Assembly: GCF_033954455.1 (NCBI RefSeq)
Contig: NZ_CP121473.1
Coordinates: 1,054,001-1,118,000 of the forward strand
Source: Thiorhodovibrio litoralis
Lineage (GTDB): Bacteria; Pseudomonadota; Gammaproteobacteria; Chromatiales; Chromatiaceae
Reading direction: 5' to 3'
DNA length: 64,000 bases
Shown: positions 8,783 through 17,429 of the stretch, piece by piece
Layout: every line of letters begins with the position of its first letter
Numbering within the stretch: the first letter of the stretch is position 1
Notes under the pieces: model-generated
The model's database searches: none
Seen by the model: only the letters and a program-made list of their open reading frames with translations
Told to the model about the DNA's origin: nothing
Position numbers and translations under genes: made by a program

Positions 8783-10087
8783 ATGAGTGCGCCTTTTGGT
8801 CGTCAATCGCTGAGTGCCGCCGGACTGCTGCGCACCGCGCGATCGGTCTTCGGGAAAATCCCGGATGAAGCGGCGAGCGACATCCCGCTGGTCGATCACC
8901 TGATGTCCGGTCTGGCGCTGTTCGGACTGAAATACCCCTCCTTGCTGCAATTCGACCAAGACCGCAAGGATGCAACCAAGCGAGCGAATCTGCGCACGCT
9001 CTACGGCATTGAGCGCGCCCCGAGCGATACCTGGTTTCGCCAACGTCTCGATGTGATGGACCCCAAGCATCTGCGCCCCTTGTACAAGGCGTTGTTGGCC
9101 GCCTTGCAGCGGGGCAAGGGCTTGGAAGGGTTTGCCTATCTGCACGGGCACTACCTGCTCTCGCTCGACGGCACCGGGTACTTCTCCTCACAGAGCATCC
9201 ATTGCCAGCACTGCGCCGAGAAACACCACCGCGACGGCACCATCACCTACTACCATCAGGCGCTGGCGGCGGTGTTGGTCCACCCCGATCAGCGCGAGGT
9301 CTTTCCCTTGGTACCAGAGCCCATTATGCGCGCCGATGGGGCGAAGAAAAACGACTGCGAGCGCAACGCCAGCAAGCGGTTGTTAAGCGATGTGCGTCGC
9401 GAGCATCCGCACCTGAAACTCATCGTCATTGAGGATGCCTTGGCGTCCAACGCCCCGCACATCCGCCATCTTCAGGCGTTGAACATGCGCTTCATCCTCG
9501 GTGCCAAGGAAAGCGACCATGGCTTTCTGTTCGACTGGGTGGCCAACACCCCAACGACGATCGTGCGCGAGTACAAGGACGAAGACGGCACGCGCCACCG
9601 CTTTCGCTCTCTCAACGGCGCCCCATTGAATGAGTCCAATTTTGACCTGGAGGTCAATTTCCTCGAGTACTGGGAGCACGCCCCGGATGGCAAGGTGACC
9701 CATTTCTCCTGGGTCACCGACATTCCCATCGACGACACCAACCTGATGACTTTGATGCGAGGAGCCCGCGCCCGCTGGAAAATCGAGAACGAAACCTTTA
9801 ACACCCTGAAAAATCAAGGCTATCACTTCGAGCACAACTTCGGTCACGGCGATCAACACTTAAGCACCGTGCTGATGCATCTGATGATGCTGGCGTTTCT
9901 CATCGACCAGATCCAACAACGCTGTTGTCGGCTGTTTCAAACCGCAATGACAGCGGCGCAGAGCAAGATCCGGTTGTGGGATCAGCTACGCCATCGCTTC
10001 AATCTCTGCCTGATCCCAAATTGGGAGGCCCTGTATCGCTCCATCTTCGATCCGCCCAAACTCGTCCTGACCTGGGATACTTCCTAG
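8783..10087 (+). CDS. IS4-like DDE transposase
   Basis: A 434-residue transposase filling most of the 1601-bp element. Candidate catalytic residues: the first Asp in SLDGTGYFSSQSIHC (about residue 128), the second Asp in IVIEDALASNAPH (about 216), and Glu in the WKIENETFNTLKNQGY region (about 335), which resembles the YREK signature of the IS4 superfamily. A CQHC-type cysteine pair follows the first Asp. The start is the first ATG after GAGGTAAG. The frame is intact and both element ends are present, so it could be active. The family name is by motif only. Confidence 0.85.
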   Translation: MSAPFGRQSLSAAGLLRTARSVFGKIPDEAASDIPLVDHLMSGLALFGLKYPSLLQFDQDRKDATKRANLRTLYGIERAPSDTWFRQRLDVMDPKHLRPLYKALLAALQRGKGLEGFAYLHGHYLLSLDGTGYFSSQSIHCQHCAEKHHRDGTITYYHQALAAVLVHPDQREVFPLVPEPIMRADGAKKNDCERNASKRLLSDVRREHPHLKLIVIEDALASNAPHIRHLQALNMRFILGAKESDHGFLFDWVANTPTTIVREYKDEDGTRHRFRSLNGAPLNESNFDLEVNFLEYWEHAPDGKVTHFSWVTDIPIDDTNLMTLMRGARARWKIENETFNTLKNQGYHFEHNFGHGDQHLSTVLMHLMMLAFLIDQIQQRCCRLFQTAMTAAQSKIRLWDQLRHRFNLCLIPNWEALYRSIFDPPKLVLTWDTS

Positions 10088-10251
10088 ACGACCGCCGTGA
10101 CCGAGCGCTCGTGTGATGATGTTCAGGGGATAACCAACAGCCAGCTTGCACCATCACGGCTTACCCGTGAGGTTTTCCTCTGCCCAGGGGTTTCGCAACG
10201 CTCGCTCAATCGACGGGCGCGCGACCGAATGGGGAGCAGCGGGAATTGCTG

Positions 10252-10557
10252 CCGATTTTGTAGAGGTCTTGACTTTGCTGCTCGTGAACGATCTCGATGT
10301 CGCCGAGGTCCGCGCGCTCAATCAGGCCGGTGAAACTTCCGGCACTTAATCTGCCGACAAGAGAACTCCGCGACCCAGGATTGGGCGTCCGCGGTTTGAG
10401 AGGCATCGAGCAACGCCACGCGTTGGTGGATGGGCGCGCCGCGCGCTGCCTGGGATGACTCGGCGGGGCTGCTCGACGCAGCCAGGCGCGGGTCGTTGCG
10501 GGCTGAAAGGTCGGCAAGCATGATGTTCGCCAATAGCGGGCAATCTTTGACCCACAT
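10252..10557 (-). pseudogene. AraC-type regulator, 5' part beyond the IS
   Basis: Minus-strand coding remnant that completes the AraC gene at 7840-8650. Upstream of the target duplication it reads SAGSFTGLIERADLGDIEIV followed by HEQQSQDLYKIG, the usual first strands of AraC-type sensing domains. Before that, in another frame, comes ADAQSWVAEFSCRQ. The two frames join if one base near 10350 is removed. The gene therefore has both an IS insertion and a 1-base frameshift. The 5' end is uncertain: ATG at 10557 or at 10521. It diverges from the LuxR-type gene at 10746. Confidence 0.7.
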
Positions 10558-10745
10558 AACAACACCAGAAACGCGATTGGTTGAACATCCTCTGATCAGA
10601 GTAAATTGCCGAATCAATCGCGCCCATGGGGTAACAAATCGCCCCGCGAATGGGCTCGGGCTTGGCAAAGGCCGGCAATCGGCCAATCAGCCTGGCGCAC
10701 GGCCAAGGCCCGGTATCGAATGCCAACAGGCGAAGGGCGATCACC

Positions 10746-11570
10746 ATGACAGAGATCAAAGACACAAGGGCACGCGCCGGGATACATCGGCTATGGGATG
10801 AGCTACCCAGTTTCGGTGCTTACCGCTCCATGGATGCCTTGCTATTCTGCATGAATACGCTGGCCGAATTGATCAGGGCCCAGCATGCCTATTGGATCGG
10901 CACCCTCAGGTTGCCGGAATTGGCGGCCCCGGAATTAGCCCCCAAGGATCCGCTCGATGGCTGGCGGGTACGAGCATTTCACTTTGGCGAGCCGCCCCGC
11001 GGGCACGAGGCGATCAGCCGTCAACATCTTCGGGGCATGGATGGTGGCGAGATCGATGCGAGTATTATCGCCAACCTAAGTGGAGCCGGGACCTATCGGG
11101 TCAATGTTCTGAGCGACATGATGCCGCCGAACTGGTTCAAATCGAAGTTCTTCCAACGCTTTTATGCCTCGATGGGCTGCCGTGATGCAATCTTCGTGAT
11201 GACACCGGTGAGTGGGGGGATCGAATCTTGGCTCGCATTCGAACGCTTTGGTGACCAAACCGTTCCCTTTGGCGAGACCGAGCGCGCGCTTCTCGCACAT
11301 GCGATGCGTCCGCTGAAGTGGTTTCATCGCCAACTGGTGCTGCATTATGGCGTGGCCCTGGCGGATCAGCACATGACCGCGGCGGAGCAGCGTGTTCTGG
11401 CCGAGCTGCTGACAGCCAAGACCGAGCAGCAAATTGCCGAGAAACTCAGCCTAAGCCCGACGACAGTGCACAGCTATTGCACACGACTGTATCGCAAATT
11501 CGGTGTGCACAGCCGCCCCGGACTGACCGCGCTATGGCTTGGTCGGGTGCGGGAGATCGACGACACTTGA
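10746..11570 (+). CDS. LuxR-type transcriptional regulator
   Basis: A 274-residue protein with an unassigned N-terminal sensing region (about 1-200) and a C-terminal LuxR-type helix-turn-helix (about 205-268). The latter shows LTAKTEQQIAEKLSLSPTTV followed by HSYCTRLYRKFGVHSRPGL. The ATG at 10746 was chosen over upstream starts because the sequence ahead of it is not protein-like. The N-terminal part has no response-regulator Asp pattern and I do not recognise an acyl-homoserine-lactone site, so the signal is unknown. It stands alone, with a broken AraC gene upstream on the other strand and a convergent ATPase gene downstream. Confidence 0.8.
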   Translation: MTEIKDTRARAGIHRLWDELPSFGAYRSMDALLFCMNTLAELIRAQHAYWIGTLRLPELAAPELAPKDPLDGWRVRAFHFGEPPRGHEAISRQHLRGMDGGEIDASIIANLSGAGTYRVNVLSDMMPPNWFKSKFFQRFYASMGCRDAIFVMTPVSGGIESWLAFERFGDQTVPFGETERALLAHAMRPLKWFHRQLVLHYGVALADQHMTAAEQRVLAELLTAKTEQQIAEKLSLSPTTVHSYCTRLYRKFGVHSRPGLTALWLGRVREIDDT

Positions 11571-11831
11571 TTTCGTTCCCTAATCTGAGCGGCCAAGCGA
11601 ACCTATAGTGGGCCCATTTTGTTCCAGCAGATTCCCGCACGCCATGGATGGCGTAATGCTGCTCGGCGCACGAAAACTCCAACGCTCTGGCCTATGTCGT
11701 TTCGGCTTGTTTGGCGGCGACTCCCTTATACTTCCCCGTGCTCCGCTTTTCGGCCATCCATCATGAAATTTCCCTACGGCACCGCTGATTTCAACGCCAT
11801 CAGCAACGAGAAATGCTTATGTCAACAGAAC

Positions 11832-13433
11832 CTAGGCTCCCCAAACCCCGATGCGAAAACCCTGATGGCTGGCTGGTTTGTGCCAGATCTTCTTGTTCCA
11901 GGAGACCTTGGGGTGGCGGTTGAAGATAACCAGATGGGCCTCGTCGGCGCCAACCCGCTGGCAATAGTCCAGGGTCTGCGCCAGGCCGGTCTGGATCACC
12001 GCATCGAGCTTGCCGCGCAGCAGCTTGAGTTCAATGACCACCCGTTGCAGCGGCCCGTGCATAGCCTGCTCCGGATCCAGCGGCCATTCGATCAGGAGAT
12101 CGGTGCGCTTGCGACCGAGACCATACTCCCGACTGATACGGCCACCGCCGTTGATGATGCGCTGCAAAAAGGCCTGCATCAGCAGTTGCGGGGCAGCTTC
12201 TTTGTAATCGAAGCCTTCACTCCAGCTATCGGAGTGTTCGCGGAAAAATTGCTGGAATGCGGCCAGCAGTTTGGGCATGTTCAGGCGGTGGTCTGAGTCG
12301 ATGTACCAGACCTGTTCCTGATTGGGAATGCGGGTTTGCGCAATCCAGCTCAGCTCGCGGGGGATCACCTCTTGATAGATGCGGTTGCTGATCTGCACGC
12401 CGGGGCGGGTGACAATCAGCCCAAGGTCTTCCACATACTGCTGATCGTCCATCCTCAGGTTGTCCAGGCGGTCTTCCTCGCCGCTCAGCAGGGCTTGGAG
12501 TACGCGATGCACTCGGGGTTCCTTGAGCTTGTCGCTGAGCTGATCCAGATGAGTGGCGCGCGATTGAATCAGCTGCTCGCGGGCGGCCTGGTAGTCGATC
12601 AGGCCGATGGGGTGGCGGCGGTCGCGCGCGGCGCGGTTCTTCCAGGTCACCTCGTAGCCCAGGGCATTGACCAGCCAGGGCTGGCCGCGGCTATCCTCCC
12701 AAAGCTCCGCGAAGATGGCTTCGTCGAACACCTGGCCGGTGGCCTCGGTATGTTGCAACCAGAGGGCGCGCGTCTCGGCTGCGGTGAAATCGCCCATGCG
12801 CAGCGAGACGGCTTTGATGTTGAAAGCGCTGCCGCCGGTAATGACCTGGGCGCCGTCCTGCTCCAGGCGGTAGTCGCGCACATCGCGCACGCCGCAGAGG
12901 AGGATGGATTGCGGAAAGTGCTCGGGCCGCTGGGCGTAGCCGGCGCGGATCTGGCGCAGCAAGGAGATCAGGGTGTCGCCGACCAAGGCGTCAACTTCGT
13001 CGAGCAGCAGGACGGTGGGTTTGCCTTGCTGCTCTGCCCATTGCTGCAGCACCTGGGTGAGCAGGTGTTGGGGGGCCAAATGCTGCTTTTTACTTTCGTA
13101 CCATTCCAGCAGATCCTGTTGATTGAGATAGAGGTCGATGGCATTGACCAAGGCATCACAGGCCGCCGGTATGCCTTGGGTTTCATCCCCACGCGCGGCC
13201 TGGGCGCCTTCGATGTTGGCGTAGGCGCAGGCGTAGGCGCCGGAGGCATTGAGTGCCTGCATCATCGCCAGCAGAGTGCTGGTCTTGCCGGTCTGGCGCG
13301 GGGCGTGCAGCACGAAGTAGCGCTGCTCGCCGATTAGTTGCTGAATCTCTTCCCAGTCCAGACGCTGCAACAGCGGTAGGTGATAGTGCATCTCCGGCTT
13401 AATGGGGCCGGCGTTGTTGAAGAATTTCTGCAT
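11832..13433 (-). CDS. AAA-type ATPase with nuclease-like C terminus
   Basis: A 533-residue protein. Residues 44-52 are a Walker A motif (APRQTGKTS) and residues near 140-150 a Walker B motif (VLLLDEVDAL). It belongs to the bacterial AAA-like ATPases of mobile or defence-like genes. The last 100 residues carry a pattern like PD-(D/E)XK nucleases: RKRTDLLIEWP followed by VVIELKLLRGK. This is common in proteins that pair an AAA ATPase with a DUF1703-type nuclease domain. It is a single gene without an operon partner. The substrate is unknown; nuclease activity is inferred from the D...ExK pattern only. Confidence 0.75.
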   Translation of the reverse strand: MQKFFNNAGPIKPEMHYHLPLLQRLDWEEIQQLIGEQRYFVLHAPRQTGKTSTLLAMMQALNASGAYACAYANIEGAQAARGDETQGIPAACDALVNAIDLYLNQQDLLEWYESKKQHLAPQHLLTQVLQQWAEQQGKPTVLLLDEVDALVGDTLISLLRQIRAGYAQRPEHFPQSILLCGVRDVRDYRLEQDGAQVITGGSAFNIKAVSLRMGDFTAAETRALWLQHTEATGQVFDEAIFAELWEDSRGQPWLVNALGYEVTWKNRAARDRRHPIGLIDYQAAREQLIQSRATHLDQLSDKLKEPRVHRVLQALLSGEEDRLDNLRMDDQQYVEDLGLIVTRPGVQISNRIYQEVIPRELSWIAQTRIPNQEQVWYIDSDHRLNMPKLLAAFQQFFREHSDSWSEGFDYKEAAPQLLMQAFLQRIINGGGRISREYGLGRKRTDLLIEWPLDPEQAMHGPLQRVVIELKLLRGKLDAVIQTGLAQTLDYCQRVGADEAHLVIFNRHPKVSWNKKIWHKPASHQGFRIGVWGA

Positions 13434-13573
13434 GATGGTGCTCGGTGCATGGGCCAGTTGGCACGGCAGCGCATCCTTCTGGCGAATCCCGCAGTGGCTG
13501 GAGCCATCATAGCACCGGGCTTGCGCCCCTGAGCAGCGCAGTCAGGCCGCCCGGTGCTGATGCAGAAAAACGC

Positions 13574-13812
13574 TTAAACCAGCGCCCAGTCCCCAACCGG
13601 CACGCCGACCAAGTTCAGGGCAGCTGCCTCCTCGTCCGCCGGCAGGAAGCGGTCATGGTATTCCTGACTAGAGAGAAAGACGGCAAGATAGGTCATCGGT
13701 GTCTCCTCGTCGGCCAGTTCCTCCTGCCAATAGGCATAGCCGAGTCCCGCGACCTAGGTGCCATCCCGGCTGGTCGGCAGTTGAAAGACGCTGCTGATGC
13801 GGATGTGATCGA
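13574..13812 (-). pseudogene. Small gene remnant with an internal stop
   Basis: Right after the trkH stop the minus strand reads DHIRISSVFQLPTSRDGT, then a TAG stop (13754-13756), then VAGLGYAYWQEELADEETP and on to DWALV with TAA at 13574. Both halves are in the same frame and look like one protein tail in which a codon (perhaps Trp) became TAG. I do not recognise the family. It could be the decayed end of a gene once downstream of trkH. Confidence 0.4.
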
Positions 13813-13813
13813 A

Positions 13814-15259
13814 TCACCCGCGCCAATAGGCCGGTAGAAAGAGAATTAGCAGGGTGAAGACTTCCAGGCGGCCGACCAGCATGGCAAAGATCGACAGCCA
13901 CTTAACGGCTTCATCGACGCCGGCGAAACTCGAGGCCACCTCGCCAAGTCCCGGCCCGAGCAGGTTGATGGTGGCCACTACGGCGCCGACTGCGGTGGTG
14001 AAATCAAGTCCTAATGCCATCATTGCCACCGTTAGCATGAGCGTCACAACGGTGTAGAGCACCGCGAAGCCCCAGATGGAAAATTGGGTGTCCTGATCGA
14101 CCGGGCGGCCGCCGAGCTTGAGCGTCAGCACGGCGTGAGGATGCGCGAGATGAACCAGATGTTGCACGCCCTGGCGGGTCATCAACATGACTCGAACCAC
14201 CTTGATGCCACCGGCGGTGGAGCCGATGCAGCCACCGATAAAAGACAGGATAACCAGGGTAAGCGGAATATGCCGCGGCCATTCGCCGAAGGTCGCGGTG
14301 CCAAAGCCGGTGCTGGTCAAGATGGAGGCGACCTGAAAGGCACTGTAGCGCAGGGACTCGCCAAACCCTGGATAAGCCCGAGTCCACATCAGGCTCAGCG
14401 CGATGAACAGACTGCCGCCGATAAACAACCAGCCAAAGACCCGCACCTCGGGGTCGCGCGGATAGGCGAGCGGATCTAACCGGCGCCAAGCGATGAAATG
14501 GACCGCGAAGTTCACCCCACCGGCGAGCATGAAGACAATGGCAATGCTCTCGATCAGCGGGCTGTTGAACCACCCGATGCTGGCATCATGAGTGGAGAAG
14601 CCTCCGGTGGCCACAGTCGCGAAGGCATGACCGACGGCATCGAACAAACTCATGCCCGCAGCCCAAAAGGCGAGCGCGCAGGCCAGCGTCAGGCCGAAAT
14701 AAAGACCCCACAGCGAGCGCGCCGTTTCAGCAATGCGCGGCGTGAGCTTCTCGAACTTGGCGACTCCGGAGGACTCGGCGCGATAGAGCTGGCTGCCGCC
14801 CACGCCCATGAGCGGCAGAATCGCGACGGCCAGCACGATCATGCCCATGCCGCCGAGCCACTGAATTTGCTGGCGGTGATAGAGGATCGACGCCGGCAAG
14901 GCATCGATGTCGCTCATGACCGTGGCGCCGGTGGTGGTAAAGCCGGAAATGGACTCAAACACGGCATCGGTGAATTGCAAATGCAGCCCCAGCGCGAAGG
15001 GCAAGCCGCCAATGGCGCCGAGCAGCGCCCAGAACAGCGTGACGACGAAAAAGGCCTCGCGCACCGACAGCGCTTGCATGGCGCGGCGATGCGGCAACCA
15101 AAGTGCGGCGCCGAGCAGCGCGCACAGCAGCCAGGAACTGACGAAAACACCCATCTGCCCGTCGCGATACAACCAGGCGATGCCGAGCGAAGGCAGAAAG
15201 CTCAGGCTGTAGAACAGAAACAGCAACCCGAACAGGCGAAAAATTGGACGCCAATGCAT
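13814..15259 (-). CDS. trkH: Trk potassium uptake protein TrkH
   Basis: A 481-residue inner-membrane potassium channel subunit that works with the NAD-binding regulator TrkA (not in this window). The four pore-loop signatures are visible: SGFTTTGATV, FATVATGGFST, SILTSTGFGTA and NLLGPGLGEV. About ten hydrophobic segments lie around them. Length fits the family. The ATG at 15259 lies 25 bases after the stop of a 38-codon ORF, which itself abuts doxDA, so these three genes are probably one transcript. A decayed ORF follows directly downstream. Confidence 0.93.
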   Translation of the reverse strand: MHWRPIFRLFGLLFLFYSLSFLPSLGIAWLYRDGQMGVFVSSWLLCALLGAALWLPHRRAMQALSVREAFFVVTLFWALLGAIGGLPFALGLHLQFTDAVFESISGFTTTGATVMSDIDALPASILYHRQQIQWLGGMGMIVLAVAILPLMGVGGSQLYRAESSGVAKFEKLTPRIAETARSLWGLYFGLTLACALAFWAAGMSLFDAVGHAFATVATGGFSTHDASIGWFNSPLIESIAIVFMLAGGVNFAVHFIAWRRLDPLAYPRDPEVRVFGWLFIGGSLFIALSLMWTRAYPGFGESLRYSAFQVASILTSTGFGTATFGEWPRHIPLTLVILSFIGGCIGSTAGGIKVVRVMLMTRQGVQHLVHLAHPHAVLTLKLGGRPVDQDTQFSIWGFAVLYTVVTLMLTVAMMALGLDFTTAVGAVVATINLLGPGLGEVASSFAGVDEAVKWLSIFAMLVGRLEVFTLLILFLPAYWRG

Positions 15260-15284
15260 TATTGCGTGCGCTGAGTGGCCAGGA

Positions 15285-15401
15285 TCAGCTTGGCTCGGAT
15301 GTCAGGCGCCCGAGACTGGCTGTGAGCAGGGCGCCGGACACCAGGAAGGGGGCCAAACGCCAGGTGAGCCGGCGGATGGCCTGATGTTCTGCGTTTTCCA
15401 T
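15285..15401 (-). CDS. Small 38-residue putative membrane protein
   Basis: Begins ATGGAAAACGC at 15401, directly abutting the doxDA stop (TGA-ATG), and ends at 15285, 25 bases before trkH. The product starts MENAEHQAIRRLTWRLAPFL and has one hydrophobic segment (about residues 15-31, APFLVSGALLTASLG) after a basic stretch, so it would insert with the N terminus inside. No family recognised. Its position between two membrane-protein genes and the start-stop contact support translation, but the short length keeps confidence moderate. It might be a remnant of a longer transporter. Confidence 0.45.
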   Translation of the reverse strand: MENAEHQAIRRLTWRLAPFLVSGALLTASLGRLTSEPS

Positions 15402-16490
15402 TCAGTCCCCCAGAACCACGGGTGTCACCCAGTGGTTGCCGTCGATATCGCTGAGCTCAAGCTGATAATCGCCCGCTGACAAAGGGCCTTGGGCAGGTAG
15501 CTTGATCACCGCTTGGGCCCCGGTGACGGCGCCGAGTCCGTAGCGGGCTGGGGCGATTTTCGCCGCCCATGGCTGGTTGAATTGGTTGGAGATGGCTGTG
15601 GCGGGTAGCTCGCTCAGCTCCTCGCCGCCCCAGCGGGCAAGGGTGTTGTTGCCAGCGCGCAATTGTGCCTCTATCACATAGAGCTTGCCGGTATCCGGGC
15701 CGGCATTGATGTAAGCGCTGAAGCTGACGCCGCCGTCGGGCTGGGCGCGTGCGTCGCTGAGGGCGATGTTGTAGGCGTGAAAGCTGACCCGTGGCTTCAA
15801 CGGGCTGATAACCGCCCCATGCAGAAACTGGTAGAAGCCGACAGTAAACAGTAGCGACAGGATGCCCAGGCCCAGGCCCCAGCGATGCGCGCTGGTCAAG
15901 GCGAGCGGCCCGGAGCCGATCAGCCGAAACCATTGGCTCCCGCCAGCTGCCGGAAAGCGCCTGGCTAGCCAGTGGTCGATGGCGAAGCACCCGCCGCCCG
16001 TGAGCATCAGCGTGGCGCTCATCGCGAAGCCGCAGGCGGCCATGGTCCACTCATCGACGCAGGTTGAGCCCATCCAGCCGAAAATGAGCATCAGTGAGAT
16101 GTTGAGCCCGACACCGACGAAGGCCAGCAGGCGGGTGCCGAGGCCGAGCAGCAGGCCGATGCCGACAATCAGCTCGGCAATGGTCCACAGCCACACCATC
16201 GACAGCAGCAGATCGCCGCGCTGCAGTATCCAGGCGACCAGGTCCGGAAACAAGGAGCCGGGCATGGCGTGCATCAGCTTGCCGGCCAGGTAGCTCGGCA
16301 GGGCCGGGTCCATCTTGACGGCGTGCTCCATCCCTCCAACGGACGCGACATCGTAGAACAGCCGTCGCGAGGCCCCAGCCCAGAAGATCCATCCCTGCAC
16401 CAGTCGGGTGGAGAGTGCCATGACACCCGCGAGCGCGAACAGGCTCTGCGGCGTGCAAGTTTCGGCGTTGTTGTGATGCGTGCTGATCAT
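15402..16490 (-). CDS. doxDA: Thiosulfate:quinone oxidoreductase, DoxD-DoxA fusion
   Basis: A 362-residue membrane protein. Residues about 20-190 contain four to five hydrophobic segments of the DoxD/DoxX type (WIFWAGASRRLFY, GIGLLLGLGTRLLAFVGVGL, TMAACGFAMSATLMLTGG). Residues about 215-362 form the DoxA-like domain (FHAYNIALSDA, YVIEAQLRAGNNTLARW, GDYQLELSDIDG). In characterised archaeal enzymes the two parts are separate subunits that oxidise thiosulfate to tetrathionate and pass electrons to quinone; fused forms occur in sulfur bacteria. This fits a sulfur-oxidising host. It is first in a probable operon with a 38-residue ORF and trkH. Activity is inferred from family. Confidence 0.8.
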   Translation of the reverse strand: MISTHHNNAETCTPQSLFALAGVMALSTRLVQGWIFWAGASRRLFYDVASVGGMEHAVKMDPALPSYLAGKLMHAMPGSLFPDLVAWILQRGDLLLSMVWLWTIAELIVGIGLLLGLGTRLLAFVGVGLNISLMLIFGWMGSTCVDEWTMAACGFAMSATLMLTGGGCFAIDHWLARRFPAAGGSQWFRLIGSGPLALTSAHRWGLGLGILSLLFTVGFYQFLHGAVISPLKPRVSFHAYNIALSDARAQPDGGVSFSAYINAGPDTGKLYVIEAQLRAGNNTLARWGGEELSELPATAISNQFNQPWAAKIAPARYGLGAVTGAQAVIKLPAQGPLSAGDYQLELSDIDGNHWVTPVVLGD

Positions 16491-16630
16491 GATCGAGTTC
16501 TCGCGTTACCATGCATGCTTTCAGTTTATCCTGATCAGAGGGTTGGGCATTATGTATTCCACCTGCCAGCCAACTCATCAGCCAGTTTATTAGCCACCCT
16601 GGGCGCGCGAAGGCAAGTTAGAATCTCGGC

Positions 16631-17173
16631 ATGAAAGCGAAGCTACCCCGTTCCTACAAGCTGCTCCTGTCGCTCGCGTTGGTGATCGGGCCGATCACCT
16701 GGCTGATGTTCACCGAGGATGGCAAGCGCCGCAGCGATCTGGTGTTGCTGCATGTGTTGGGCGACCCGAGCTTTAACATTGCCTATGACAAGCTCACCCC
16801 GGCGGTGACTGAGGAGGTGATTCGCGAGCAGTTCCCGAAAGTCGAGTTTGACTGCCAGGCGCTGGCGACGGCCTTGGGGGATCGGCTGTGCGCGGCGAAG
16901 ATCGCCTCGTTCAACGGCTTGCCGGCGCGTTCGGCGCAAATGTACTTTGCCGACGATCGGCTGCGCATGCTGCAACTCGGCTACCGGCTTAAGTATCACG
17001 ACATGTTGGAGCAATCGCTGCGCAACGGTCTTGGCGAGCCGCGCGAGGAGTCCACCGGGCAGGCACCGGTGCTGATTTGGTCGACAGATTCGGGTGGCCA
17101 GATCATGCTGCCGGTCGCACGACCCGAGCGGCGCGCCGATGCAGCGCTGATTTGGCTCGCGCAGCCGGGTTGA
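16631..17173 (+). CDS. Uncharacterised membrane-anchored protein
   Basis: A 180-residue protein of unknown function. One N-terminal hydrophobic segment (about residues 9-26, LLLSLALVIGPITWLMF) after a basic start suggests an uncleaved anchor or signal peptide, with a soluble periplasmic domain behind it. Two cysteines (in EFDCQALATALGDRLCAAKI) could form a disulfide. No family recognised. It diverges from doxDA with a 140-base gap and is followed by a 12-bp repeat cluster. Confidence 0.7.
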   Translation: MKAKLPRSYKLLLSLALVIGPITWLMFTEDGKRRSDLVLLHVLGDPSFNIAYDKLTPAVTEEVIREQFPKVEFDCQALATALGDRLCAAKIASFNGLPARSAQMYFADDRLRMLQLGYRLKYHDMLEQSLRNGLGEPREESTGQAPVLIWSTDSGGQIMLPVARPERRADAALIWLAQPG

Positions 17174-17188
17174 TGATGCGCCAGTGTT

Positions 17189-17224
17189 CCCTCGAGTGAC
17201 CCCTCGAGTGACCCCTCGAGTGAC
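17189..17224. repeat. Three perfect 12-bp tandem repeats
   Basis: The unit ccctcgagtgac occurs three times in a row (17189-17200, 17201-17212, 17213-17224), and a partial unit follows. Each contains the palindrome ctcgag. It lies just after the stop of the 180-residue gene. Role unknown; it could be a transcript-end structure or simple slippage. Confidence 0.9.
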
Positions 17225-17429
17225 CCGAGTCAGGGGCGTTCACGCGATCCCCAGCATCGGGTTAGAATGATGGCCGGTTTGTCACGCCGATTCATGAGAA
17301 TAATAACGGAGCGCGCTCGCTGATCGTTTTCGAGCGCGCATTGAACCCTAGTCGTACTGACCTTTCCGCGGATGCTCGCCGCGCACCCCGAGGTGCCGCG
17401 GTCGGGCTGATGCAGGCAGCGGAGGATGG

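Larger units (their letters stand above)
8651..10251 (+). mobile_element. Complete IS4-like insertion sequence, 1601 bp
   Basis: Both ends can be fixed by reading the split AraC gene. The left end starts CAGCAATTCCCGTTG (8651) and the right end, read inward from 10251, starts CAGCAATTCCCGCTG: 14 of 15 match. The 9-bp target duplication ccgattttg is present at 8642-8650 and 10252-10260. It carries one DDE transposase. The 9-bp duplication and the W..EN.TFNTLK region suit the IS4 superfamily; the exact subgroup is not certain. Confidence 0.9.

Noticed and set aside
12336-13337. A 333-codon plus-strand frame opposite the AAA ATPase gene
   Set aside because: The minus strand carries Walker motifs and a nuclease pattern. 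The plus-strand product is low-complexity and has no homology I can recognise.
14498-15274. Plus-strand frame opposite trkH
   Set aside because: trkH pore motifs fix the coding strand; the mirror frame is Gln/Arg/Glu-rich noise.
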